Source: Natrinema versiforme JCM 10478 (GTDB lineage: Archaea > Halobacteriota > Halobacteria > Halobacteriales > Natrialbaceae). Taken from it: 64,000 bases of DNA. The position numbers were made by a program, and so were the translations under genes. The stretch lies in NCBI RefSeq assembly GCF_000337195.1, contig NZ_AOID01000051.1, positions 62,001 through 126,000 of the forward strand. Reading direction: 5' to 3'. Each line of letters opens with the position of its first letter. Position 1 is the first letter of the stretch. The notes beneath the pieces were generated by a model. It ran no database searches. It was given only the letters and a program-made list of their open reading frames with translations, and was not told the origin of the DNA. This document shows positions 41,553 to 49,431 of this stretch, one piece after another.

Positions 41553-42449
41553 TCACTGCCGACCGCTGGCGGATCTCACGCGCTCGAGTTTGTCGCCGAC
41601 CTCCTCGAGATCGGCATCCAGCGCCGACGTCGCGGCGAAGGCCGCCCGCTTCTCCGCGGTTCGGCGCTCGATCGCCTGCGGGCCGACGGCGAATTCGATT
41701 CGGGTCACGCCCGCGTCGGGACTCGAGCCGCCGAGCACCGTGACGGGCCCGACCTCGCGGGTGTTCCGGACGTGGGTGCCGCCACACGCCGAGATGTCCC
41801 ACGGGTTCGTCGGACCGGCCGTCCCGGAGAGACGGTTTCCGCTCCGGTTGTCGTTCTCGTCTTCGATCGTGACGAGGCGGACTCGCCCCTTCCGGACTGC
41901 ACCCGCGTCGGCTGCTCTCTCGGCGTCGAACGCGACCGCCTCGCGCTCGCGGGCTTCCGAAATCGGCACATCGTCCCACGACACCGGCCGCGACTCCCAG
42001 ACGACGCGGTTGACGGCCTCGTCCAGTTCGATCAGCGTCTCGTCGTCGAGGGCCGTCCCCGTCTCGAGGTCGACGCGGACCGTCTCCGGGCCGATTTCGA
42101 GGCCGGCGTAAGCCGCCCCCTCGAGCAGTCGCCGGGCGGCCCCGACGAGGACGTGACTGGCGGTGTGAGCCCGCATGCAGTACATCCGAAACGACCAGTC
42201 GACCGAACAGAGGACGCGGTGGCCCGGTTTGAACGACGGTTCCTCGGCTAACACGTGGACCTGTTCGCCGTCGACGAACTGCACGTCCGCGACCGCGATA
42301 TCGCCGATCGTGCCGCGGTCGGCCGGCTGGCCGCCGCCGGCACCGTAGAAGTGACTGCGCTCGAGCCAGACCCGTCGGCCGTCGATCGACGTCACCTCGG
42401 TCTCGAACCGCGTGGCGTACGGCTCCGCTGCCGCCCGTTGCCCGGTCAT
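41553..42449 (-). CDS. Alanyl-tRNA editing protein AlaX
   Basis: A 298-residue free-standing editing enzyme that hydrolyses Ser-tRNA(Ala) or Gly-tRNA(Ala). FYGAGGGQPADRGTI is the N-terminal glycine motif. The zinc site is MRAHTASHVLVG (HxxxH) plus SACGGTHVRNT (CxxxH). The C-terminus (AIERRTAEKRAAFAATSALDADLEEVGDKLERV) resembles the start of the AlaRS C-terminal coiled region, so this is a medium-length AlaX. It is cytoplasmic and stands alone. Confidence 0.93.
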   Translation of the reverse strand: MTGQRAAAEPYATRFETEVTSIDGRRVWLERSHFYGAGGGQPADRGTIGDIAVADVQFVDGEQVHVLAEEPSFKPGHRVLCSVDWSFRMYCMRAHTASHVLVGAARRLLEGAAYAGLEIGPETVRVDLETGTALDDETLIELDEAVNRVVWESRPVSWDDVPISEAREREAVAFDAERAADAGAVRKGRVRLVTIEDENDNRSGNRLSGTAGPTNPWDISACGGTHVRNTREVGPVTVLGGSSPDAGVTRIEFAVGPQAIERRTAEKRAAFAATSALDADLEEVGDKLERVRSASGRQ

Positions 42450-42522
42450 CGGTCACAGTCTGTCGTCTGCGCTTAAAAGTCTGCTCGCCGAGATAGTCGT
42501 GAAACCGAGAATATCGCCTCGC

Positions 42523-43047
42523 TTACTCCGCGAGAGTCACGTCGAGGCGCTCCTCGAGGGCCTCGATCAACCCGCCGCCGACGCCGGCTTGGGTCGCGCG
42601 TCCCTGTTCGACCGCGAGGATGTCTTTGGCCGGTGCGCCGAGTTCCTCGGCGAGTTCCTCACGCTGGAGGCCGGCGTCTTGCCGGGCCTCGACGAGCGCG
42701 TCGCCGTAGTCCGAGACGAGATACGGCAGCGGGTCGTCGTCGTAGTTCGTCCCCTCGCTCTCCCAGTGTTCGGAGTCGCCGTCCCAGACCGGGTTCGCCT
42801 TCGCGACGTTCTGGGCCGCCTTCCGCTTGCGACTGGTCTCGTCGTCCGAGCCGGCGTCCTGATCGCTCCGATTCCGGTTTTTGTCCCGTCCGTGCGTCTC
42901 GGAATCGTCGTGGGGCGCACAGTCCGGACAGACCTCGAGTTCGGCTCCGGCGACCGATGCGAGCGTGAGCGAGTCGCTCTCGGCACCGCAGAGTTCACAG
43001 TTCGTCCCGCCACCACCACCGGACGAACCGGTCGAGTATTTGGCCAT
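42523..43047 (-). CDS. Archaeal multiprotein bridging factor aMBF1
   Basis: A 174-residue protein. An N-terminal zinc ribbon (CELCGAESDSLTL, then CPDCAPH) is followed by a charged linker and a C-terminal Cro-type HTH (LVEARQDAGLQREELAEELGAPAKDILAVEQGRA). This is the aMBF1 layout (TIGR00270). Archaeal MBF1 binds ribosomes and may link to transcription. The ATG at 43047 (MAKYSTGSSGG) is preferred over those at 43062 and 43071. Confidence 0.9.
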   Translation of the reverse strand: MAKYSTGSSGGGGGTNCELCGAESDSLTLASVAGAELEVCPDCAPHDDSETHGRDKNRNRSDQDAGSDDETSRKRKAAQNVAKANPVWDGDSEHWESEGTNYDDDPLPYLVSDYGDALVEARQDAGLQREELAEELGAPAKDILAVEQGRATQAGVGGGLIEALEERLDVTLAE

Positions 43048-43162
43048 GCGAGGCTTTGGCATCTGTCGCATTTCAACTGTTCGGTAGTGCGGGCGTCTCG
43101 AGCCGTCACACCACGGCACGGTCGGCCACTCGAGCCCTCGCCTCGAGCCGACCGGCCGAAAA

Positions 43163-44494
43163 TCAGCGATCGAAATGCTTTCTGATGGTCGCCCGCAGCG
43201 GCAGTCCCAGCGCGCCCGCAAGCGGGAGGATCACGAACGCGGCGAGATCGGTCGGGAGCGAGGCGACGCCGGCCGCGGCGATGCCGAACCCAACCAGCGG
43301 CGCGAGGACCGGGAGGACGTAGCCGTACGACGGCTTCCAGCCGGGCCCGCGTCTTGTCCAGCGGACGATCACGCCGAACAGCAGCGGCATGAGCACCGCG
43401 CCAGCGAGCAGGGGGCCGCCGACCAGCGTCGTCGTCGCCCCCACCGCGAGCGCGACGACGATCGTCTCGTTGATCGTCAGCCGCCCCCACGTGTTCGCTC
43501 TGGTGACCGCACGAACGACGAGCAGGCCGACCAGCGCGAGCGCGACGACGCCAGCCAGCGCGCCGTACCACAGCGTCGTCTCGAGCGGCGGCGCGACGAA
43601 TTCGACGCCCTGAACGAACGCCAGCGTCGTCTCGAGCCCGTGGCGGCTCTCCAAGAGCAGCGTCGAGAGCCCGGACGGGTTGGCACCGATTGACTGGATT
43701 TCGGCCCACAGCGAGGAGAGCGCGTCCTGATTCTCGAGACCGAAGTGGCCGATCCCGGCGGCGTAGACGAGGACGGAAAGCCAGATCAGCGGCAAGGAGA
43801 AGTTCTGTCGCCGCCACCAGCGGGTGAGTGGGTTGCCGGCAGTATCGGCGGTTTCGGACCCGGAACCGGTCGCGGTCCGGCCGGATCGGGCGGTTCCGCG
43901 AGCGGACCCACCGCTCGTTCCACCGGTTCGGCTCCTGGTTCCCGACCCGTTACTGCCGGCAGACCCCGTTCCGGATCCAGTTCCGGTCCCGGTACCAGTA
44001 CTGGCCGTACTCGAGGCACCGCTTGTGGTGCCGGCCGAGGCCGACGTCGTTCCGGCCGTCGATGTCGTCCCGCTCGAGTCGGCGGTCGACGACGACCGAC
44101 CGGCGCTCGCCGAACTGGACGCCGCGGAGCCGGCCGACGACGACGACGCAGTCGACGCTTCGGCGGACGCCGTTTCCGATTCCGAATAGCTCAGTTCCGT
44201 GCCGCTCGAGTCGTCCTCGGCTTCGTCGTCGCTCTTCCAGACATCTGGGGAGGGGAGGCCGCTGGTACGCTTCGCGACGTAATCCTCGTGGCCGAGTCGA
44301 TCGTAGGCCTGCCGTTCGACCGGATCGCCGAGGATGTCGTAGGCCGTTTTGACCGCAGTGAACTGGGCCTGTGCGCGGTCGTCGTCGTTCAGATCGGGGT
44401 GGTAGACGCGGACCTGGTCGCGATAGGCGTCCTTGATCTCGTCTTGGGAGGCGTCGGGCGGGATCTCGAGAAGGTCGTAGAAGTCTTCTGTCAT
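43163..44494 (-). CDS. J-domain membrane protein
   Basis: A 443-residue protein. Residues 4-70 form a J domain (FYDLLEIPPDASQDEIKDAYRD, HPD at 32-34, AYDILGDPVERQAYDRLG), the part that stimulates Hsp70 (DnaK). Residues 100-215 are a low-complexity Ser/Thr/Gly/Ala run. About six membrane helices fill the rest. It would be a membrane co-chaperone with the J domain in the cytoplasm. It lacks the zinc and C-terminal domains of DnaJ. A TATA-like attataacc lies about 50 bases upstream. Confidence 0.88.
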   Translation of the reverse strand: MTEDFYDLLEIPPDASQDEIKDAYRDQVRVYHPDLNDDDRAQAQFTAVKTAYDILGDPVERQAYDRLGHEDYVAKRTSGLPSPDVWKSDDEAEDDSSGTELSYSESETASAEASTASSSSAGSAASSSASAGRSSSTADSSGTTSTAGTTSASAGTTSGASSTASTGTGTGTGSGTGSAGSNGSGTRSRTGGTSGGSARGTARSGRTATGSGSETADTAGNPLTRWWRRQNFSLPLIWLSVLVYAAGIGHFGLENQDALSSLWAEIQSIGANPSGLSTLLLESRHGLETTLAFVQGVEFVAPPLETTLWYGALAGVVALALVGLLVVRAVTRANTWGRLTINETIVVALAVGATTTLVGGPLLAGAVLMPLLFGVIVRWTRRGPGWKPSYGYVLPVLAPLVGFGIAAAGVASLPTDLAAFVILPLAGALGLPLRATIRKHFDR

Positions 44495-44629
44495 ATGAGC
44501 ATGAGGCCGATGTGGTCTGTGACGATGATTATCGGGGTGGGGTTATAATTTCGGTGTTCTTTCCAGTTCGGTATACTGTTGGCTCGAGGAGGGTGGCTGG
44601 TTCGGCCGGTCGCGGTCCGCGGACGTGAC

Positions 44630-45976
44630 TTACGAAAAGTCCGCGAGGGAGGTTTGCCCGACCAAGCGGTCGCCGCTGGCCGGGTCCGGCTCCGAGTCCG
44701 GATCGGGGTCGGGGTCTGACTCGAGCCCGGGTTCGGCCCCGGACTCCCGCTCGCTCCCAGTCTCGGGTTCAGATTCGGAATCGGGTTCTGGGTCGGACTC
44801 GACCGCGGACTCCCACCCCGCGAGGCTGGTCTGGTCCGCCGTCGCGAACTCGAGGTTGGCGACCCGAACGCCGAGCTTGCGGACGGGTTCGCGCTCGAAC
44901 TCGGCGAACAGGTCGCGAGCGATGCGGTCGACGAGGTCGCGGTCGTCGATCGGGCCGGGCAGGGACCGCTCGCGCGTGTTCACGTCGTACGGCGGCGTGA
45001 CGGCTTTGACGCCGATGGTCCGGTACAGCGCGCCCTCGCGGCGGGCGCGGTCCGCAACGGCGTCCGCGAGCGTCTCGATCAGGTCGTACTTCGGGTCGGG
45101 TTCTTCGACGGGTTCGGCAAAGGCGGATTCCCGCGAGAAGCTCTTGGGATCGCCCTTCGGCTCGATCCGGCGGTCGTCCTCGCCGCGTGCGCGGTCGTAC
45201 AGTTCACGGCCGCGCTCGCCGAACCGCTCGACCAGCGGCTCCGGGTCGGCCGCGGCCACGTCGCCCGCCGTCTCGAGGCCCATCTCTCGAAGCTCGCGGG
45301 CCGTTACGGGGCCGACGCCGTGGAGCAGGTCGACCTCGAGCGGCGCGAGGAACTCCCGGACGTTGCCGGGCTCGACGACGGTGAGCCCGTCGGGTTTGTC
45401 GAAGTCGCTGGCGATCTTGGCCGCGCTCATCGTGGGGGCGACGCCGACGCTGACGGTGACGCCGACTTCCCGCCGGATGCGGTCCCTGATATGGCGGGCG
45501 AAGCCGTCCGCGACCTCCCACGCGGTCCGCTCGGTCACGTCGAGGTAGGCCTCATCGATGCTCACCTCGCGGACGACGCCGGCGCAGTCGTGGAGTATCT
45601 CCCGGACGTCGGCCGCGACGGACTCGTAGTAGTCCATGTCGACGGGCCGGTAGTAACCGGTGTCCTCGCGCTCGAGATCCGGATCGTCGAGCGTCCCGTC
45701 TTCGAACGCCGCGCGTCTGGGGAGTCGCTCGAGGGCTGTCGAGATGGCCTGGGCGCTCTCGACGCCGAACTCGCGGGCCTCGTAGCTGGCGGTGGCGACG
45801 GCACCGATCGTCTCCCCTTCCTCGTAGCCCATGCCGACGACGAGGGGCTCCTCGCGGAGTTCGGGCTCGCGCAGCCGCTCGCAGGAGGCATAGAAGCAGT
45901 CGGCGTCGACGTGGCAGACGATCCGGTCCTCGTCGGCCTCGCGCTCGACGCCCGGCAGCCGCGGCCCGTCGGACAT
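44630..45976 (-). CDS. dinB: DNA polymerase IV (Y family)
   Basis: A 448-residue translesion polymerase. HVDADCFYASCERLREPEL begins the palm, and EVSIDEAYLDVTERTAW holds the second catalytic acidic pair. LLHGVGPVTARELREMGLE is the helix-hairpin-helix, and the little finger ends near residue 375. The C-terminus QTSLADFS is a PCNA-binding PIP box. A second, weaker QTSLAGWE lies 59 residues earlier, and the two are joined by an acidic low-complexity run of D, E, P and S. Length is larger than the usual 350-420 because of that run. Confidence 0.95.
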   Translation of the reverse strand: MSDGPRLPGVEREADEDRIVCHVDADCFYASCERLREPELREEPLVVGMGYEEGETIGAVATASYEAREFGVESAQAISTALERLPRRAAFEDGTLDDPDLEREDTGYYRPVDMDYYESVAADVREILHDCAGVVREVSIDEAYLDVTERTAWEVADGFARHIRDRIRREVGVTVSVGVAPTMSAAKIASDFDKPDGLTVVEPGNVREFLAPLEVDLLHGVGPVTARELREMGLETAGDVAAADPEPLVERFGERGRELYDRARGEDDRRIEPKGDPKSFSRESAFAEPVEEPDPKYDLIETLADAVADRARREGALYRTIGVKAVTPPYDVNTRERSLPGPIDDRDLVDRIARDLFAEFEREPVRKLGVRVANLEFATADQTSLAGWESAVESDPEPDSESEPETGSERESGAEPGLESDPDPDPDSEPDPASGDRLVGQTSLADFS

Positions 45977-46078
45977 TCGTCTACCGGTCGATTCGGCCGG
46001 ACCGACGTGAACGTTGCGCCCGCGGTGTGGTCACGGTCGGCGGTCCGATAGGCGAACCGCCGCCGTCCAGCAACGGTG

Positions 46079-46810
46079 CTACAGTTCGCGTGCCATCATC
46101 ACTTCGTCGACGTACTCGCCGTCGATCGTGTAGTGGTCCCGCCGGATCGCCTCGGTATCCCAGCCATGTACGGTCAGGAATTCGAGTGCGGTGTCGTTGA
46201 CGACCGGCACGCTGTTGTAGAGTTTCCGGTAGCCGTTCGCTTCGGCCCACTCGAGGCCGCGCTGTAAGAGCGTACTCCCGATTCCGAACCCACGATAGGC
46301 CTCGCGAACGCCGACGGTCTGCTGGGCGACTTCCCGGACCGGATCGGTCTGTTCGCACTCGAGGTGGGTCCAGCCGACGACCTCGCCGTCGACGGTCGCG
46401 ACGAAGAACGTCCGAGATTGGACCGCGTTGTGTCTGGTGACGGCGTCTTCGTACAGCAGTTGTTCGGCGATCGTCTCGGCGACGACGTAGGTCTCCTCAG
46501 CCGTGACGTCGCGGATGGTGTCGACGAGGCCGTCGAAATCCGCCTGTCGAGCGGGGCGAACGGTGACGGTAAACTCGTCTAACTCGTGTTTCTCGACCGC
46601 CCCGAACTCGAGTGCGATCCGAAGGGTCCCGCCGTCCTCTTCGAGGTAGCCGTCCGATTTCAGCCCCTCGAGGCAGGTTCGGAACTCCTCGGCGGGCAGG
46701 GAGAGGATGTCCAATACCTTGTGGCGCTCGACGGTGCCGTGTCGTTCGACGTATTCGTAGATGCGTCTGCTGGCGTCGGACGCAAACGTCGGCCGTTCAA
46801 TCGCGTCCAT
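46079..46810 (-). CDS. GNAT acetyltransferase with N-terminal winged helix
   Basis: A 243-residue protein. Residues 1-70 form a winged helix (RIYEYVERHGTVERHKVLDIL, then EEFRTCLEGLKSDGYLEEDGGTLRIAL). Residues 80-243 are a GNAT domain with the acetyl-CoA motif QQTVGVREAYRGFGIGSTLLQRGLEWAEANGY. The GNAT domain resembles archaeal protein or small-molecule acetyltransferases; the substrate is unknown. A paralogue starts at 63738. Confidence 0.88.
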   Translation of the reverse strand: MDAIERPTFASDASRRIYEYVERHGTVERHKVLDILSLPAEEFRTCLEGLKSDGYLEEDGGTLRIALEFGAVEKHELDEFTVTVRPARQADFDGLVDTIRDVTAEETYVVAETIAEQLLYEDAVTRHNAVQSRTFFVATVDGEVVGWTHLECEQTDPVREVAQQTVGVREAYRGFGIGSTLLQRGLEWAEANGYRKLYNSVPVVNDTALEFLTVHGWDTEAIRRDHYTIDGEYVDEVMMAREL

Positions 46811-47015
46811 ACCCCCGATACGTGGGCCGGCCGCTTAGTCCTTGGTCATTGATAGCACCAGACAAATATAGCTGAGAAGTCACGATTGGCACCGGCTTCG
46901 GCTACTCCGCGACGAATCAGGAACTCGAGCGGTACTCGTTCGCTCTCCGGCTCGCGCCGACATCCCACAAAGAAGACGGCCAGTGGCTGGTACGAACCGG
47001 AACCGAGTCGCGGGC

Positions 47016-47345
47016 TCAGTTGTACTCCCGCCAGCGGTTCCCACAGTCGGTACACTTGAAAAATCGCGTCGGCGGCTCGTCGGCCGAGGCGGTCTGCTTG
47101 AGCGTGTACCACGCCTCCTCGGCACCGCACTCGTCGCAGATGATGTCTGTGGCCTTCGGTTTGCCCTCGAAGTTGGCCTCCTCGCTGGACTCGATCACGT
47201 CGTCATCGGTCTGTGACTCCGTCGTGACGAAGGCGTCTTCCTGCTCGCGGTCTCGCTCGCTCGAGGCCCCGCAATCGTCGTTCGTACAGACCATGCGGTC
47301 GCCCTCGGCTTTCATCATCGAGCCGCAGTCGTCGCAGAATTGCAT
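47016..47345 (-). CDS. tfs: Transcription factor S (TFS)
   Basis: A 109-residue protein with two zinc ribbons, as in TFIIS and RPB9/RPA12. The N-terminal one is FCDDCGSMMK...CTNDDCG. The C-terminal one is CDECGAEEAWYTLKQTASADEPPTRFFKCTDCGNRW, with the acidic DE pair at the tip that stimulates RNA cleavage in the polymerase active site. It rescues arrested elongation complexes. Length is normal. Confidence 0.96.
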   Translation of the reverse strand: MQFCDDCGSMMKAEGDRMVCTNDDCGASSERDREQEDAFVTTESQTDDDVIESSEEANFEGKPKATDIICDECGAEEAWYTLKQTASADEPPTRFFKCTDCGNRWREYN

Positions 47346-47404
47346 ATCGGTCCGCTACGGGCTCGGGACGCAAAAACACACCACTTCGGTCGACTTGAGC
47401 CGCG

Positions 47405-48385
47405 TCAGTCCGTCGTTCGGACTCGAGCCCCGGCCTCGGCGGGCTCCGCGAGGATAACCCGCCCGCCGAGGCCGCGGTCCGCGAGCGCGGCGTCGGCCGC
47501 GGCCTCAGCCTCGGCGGCGTGGGCGGTATCGGTCACGCCGTAGACGACCGGGCCCCACGACGACTGGCCGACACCGGAGAGGACCGGACAGCCCTCGAGC
47601 GCTTCGACGAGTTCGCCCGCAGGCGGCCGGAAGACCCCGCCCTGCGCGTCGGCGTACCACGCCCCGTTCTTGCGGCCGATCTCGGCGATCGCCTCGCCGA
47701 AGGGCTCGAGGCGGCCCGCGGCGGCGGCCGGCAGCAGTTTCCGGGTGACGACGCCGGCGAGTTCGTCGGCGACGGCAGGGTCGGCGCGTTCGACGACCGA
47801 GCGCATGCTCGCGTCCTCGTCGTCGCCGTTGCGGCCGGGTTCGGCGTCGGGAACGACGACGACGAGGAACCGCCACTCCGGTGGCAAGTCGTGGCGGGCG
47901 ACGACCGGCGGCACCGTCCAGTCGCCCTCCGCCGGCGGCTCGGTGGTGAACCGGTTCGTCGGATGGCCGGCGTCGACGACGAAGCCGCCGCCCTCGAAGG
48001 TCGCGACGCCGACGCCGCTACGACCGCCCCTGCCCATCGCTGGCGCGCGCTCCCGAACTCGCGGCTCGAGGCCGTGGGCCCGCGCCGTCGCCGTGAGCAC
48101 GGCGAGGGCGAGCTGGGTCCCGCTGCCGAGCCCGACGTGGCGCGGCAGGGACTCCTCGAGTTCGACCGCGACGCCGGGAACCTCGAGGATGTCGACGGCG
48201 CGGCGTGCGTATGTCCGAATCAGCGGATCGGCAGCCTCGACGGTGGCGGCGGGCTCAGCCGTAACGGTCGCTCGCGGTTCCGCGAGCCCGACGCCGATGC
48301 CGCCGTAGAGCCGCTCGCGAGCGAGCGAGAGGTTCTGGAAGCCGACGTGGAGCCGCGCGCCCGCGCTGACGGTCGCGGTCATCAT
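47405..48385 (-). CDS. GHMP kinase-like beta-RFAP synthase family protein
   Basis: A 326-residue GHMP-superfamily protein related to beta-ribofuranosylaminobenzene 5'-phosphate synthase. The motif LPRHVGLGSGTQLALAV near residue 85 is the GHMP ATP- or phosphate-binding loop. RLHVGFQNLS and the C-terminal GVGQSSWGPVVYG also fit. In methanogens this enzyme makes methanopterin. Haloarchaea use folate-type carriers, so the role here is uncertain. Two adjacent ATGs (48385, 48382) are possible starts. Confidence 0.88.
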   Translation of the reverse strand: MMTATVSAGARLHVGFQNLSLARERLYGGIGVGLAEPRATVTAEPAATVEAADPLIRTYARRAVDILEVPGVAVELEESLPRHVGLGSGTQLALAVLTATARAHGLEPRVRERAPAMGRGGRSGVGVATFEGGGFVVDAGHPTNRFTTEPPAEGDWTVPPVVARHDLPPEWRFLVVVVPDAEPGRNGDDEDASMRSVVERADPAVADELAGVVTRKLLPAAAAGRLEPFGEAIAEIGRKNGAWYADAQGGVFRPPAGELVEALEGCPVLSGVGQSSWGPVVYGVTDTAHAAEAEAAADAALADRGLGGRVILAEPAEAGARVRTTD

Positions 48386-48610
48386 GGATCGTGATCGTGC
48401 CGGGCTATGCATCCCCTCGGGAAGGGGATTTCGACGGTGGCAACGACTGATACGGGTTGCTGTAACGGTTCACCGGCCCACCCCCGACCGCACTGGGGTT
48501 GGGCCGGCAATGACGTACCGGAGACCGTATGCGAGCGTCACCACAGTGTGACCGCGCGCCGCGGTCGACAGACACAGCGGTTATATCGCTCGTCCCGACA
48601 GTCCTCGACG

Positions 48611-49318
48611 ATGTCGGCAGCCGACGCCTCGGTCGTCGTTCCCGCCCGCGAGGAGGGCTCCCGTCTCGAGCGAACGCTGGACTCGCTCGCGGCCCAGCTC
48701 TTCAACGGGCGGCTCGAGGTGATCGTCGTCGCGAGCGGGGCGACGACGGAGCGCGTCGCTCGAGCGCATCCGGCGGTCGACCGAGTACTGGTCGATGACC
48801 GCCGGGCGGGTCCTGGGCCGGCCAGAAATCTGGGCGCGGCGGTCGCCGGCGGCGAGGTGGTGTTGTTCACCGACGCCGACACGGTCGTTCCGCCCCGGTG
48901 GGTGCGCCGCCACTACCGCCACTACGCCGCTCCCGAGGTCGTCGGCGTCGGCGGACCGCTCCGGCCGCTCGAGGGCGGGCTCCGTCACCGCGCGCTCTTT
49001 CGGGTCCTCTCGGACTGGTGGTATCGGGCCTGCTGGCCGGTCGGGTTCGTCCAGCAGGCGGGCTGTAACTGCAGCGTTCGCCGGACGGCGTTCGAGACGA
49101 TCGGCGGGTTCGACGACGACTTACGGTTTCTCGAGGACACCGACCTCTCTCTGCGGCTCGCGCGCGAGGGGCCGGTCGTCTACGATCACACCTGTCCCGT
49201 CGAAACGTCGGCCCGCCGGCAGGGCCGAGTCGGCTACGCGCGGCTCTTCTGGACCTATCTCGTCGGCTACCTCGAGTACGCGCTGCCCGGCTCGTCGCCG
49301 ACTCGAGACTACTTCTGA
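48611..49318 (+). CDS. GT2 family glycosyltransferase
   Basis: A 235-residue GT-A-fold transferase. VVVPAREEGSRLERTLDSLAAQ opens the family pattern, VLFTDADTVVPP has the DxD-type acidic motif, and GGFDDDLRFLEDTDLSLRLA is the acceptor-side motif. No clear membrane helix is present, so it may associate with the membrane only peripherally. Target glycan is unknown. The start at 48611 matches the family N-terminus; the longer frame from 48407 is rejected. Confidence 0.92.
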   Translation: MSAADASVVVPAREEGSRLERTLDSLAAQLFNGRLEVIVVASGATTERVARAHPAVDRVLVDDRRAGPGPARNLGAAVAGGEVVLFTDADTVVPPRWVRRHYRHYAAPEVVGVGGPLRPLEGGLRHRALFRVLSDWWYRACWPVGFVQQAGCNCSVRRTAFETIGGFDDDLRFLEDTDLSLRLAREGPVVYDHTCPVETSARRQGRVGYARLFWTYLVGYLEYALPGSSPTRDYF

Positions 49319-49402
49319 CGCCGCGAACGACAATCCCCGGCCATCGCCCGAACTTGTTCGCCTGGACGAAACTGCCACGAACGATTGGCCGAGAAAGGGT
49401 GA

Positions 49403-49409
49403 CTTATAC
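49403..49409 (+). promoter_or_regulatory. TATA-like box of ilvD
   Basis: The sequence cttatac is centred 26 bases before the ATG at 49432. It supports that start and a leaderless transcript. Confidence 0.55.
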
Positions 49410-49431
49410 CCCTCCGACGCAAGGTCTGACC

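Noticed and set aside
43740-44200. A plus-strand Pro/Val/Asp-rich protein opposite the J-domain gene
   Set aside because: It is the reverse reading of the Ser/Thr/Gly/Ala linker and has no motif or plausible start signal.
44640-44820. Short tandem repeat or CRISPR
   Set aside because: The repeated gactcggattcgg-like pattern is the coding sequence for the D/E/P/S tail of DNA polymerase IV.
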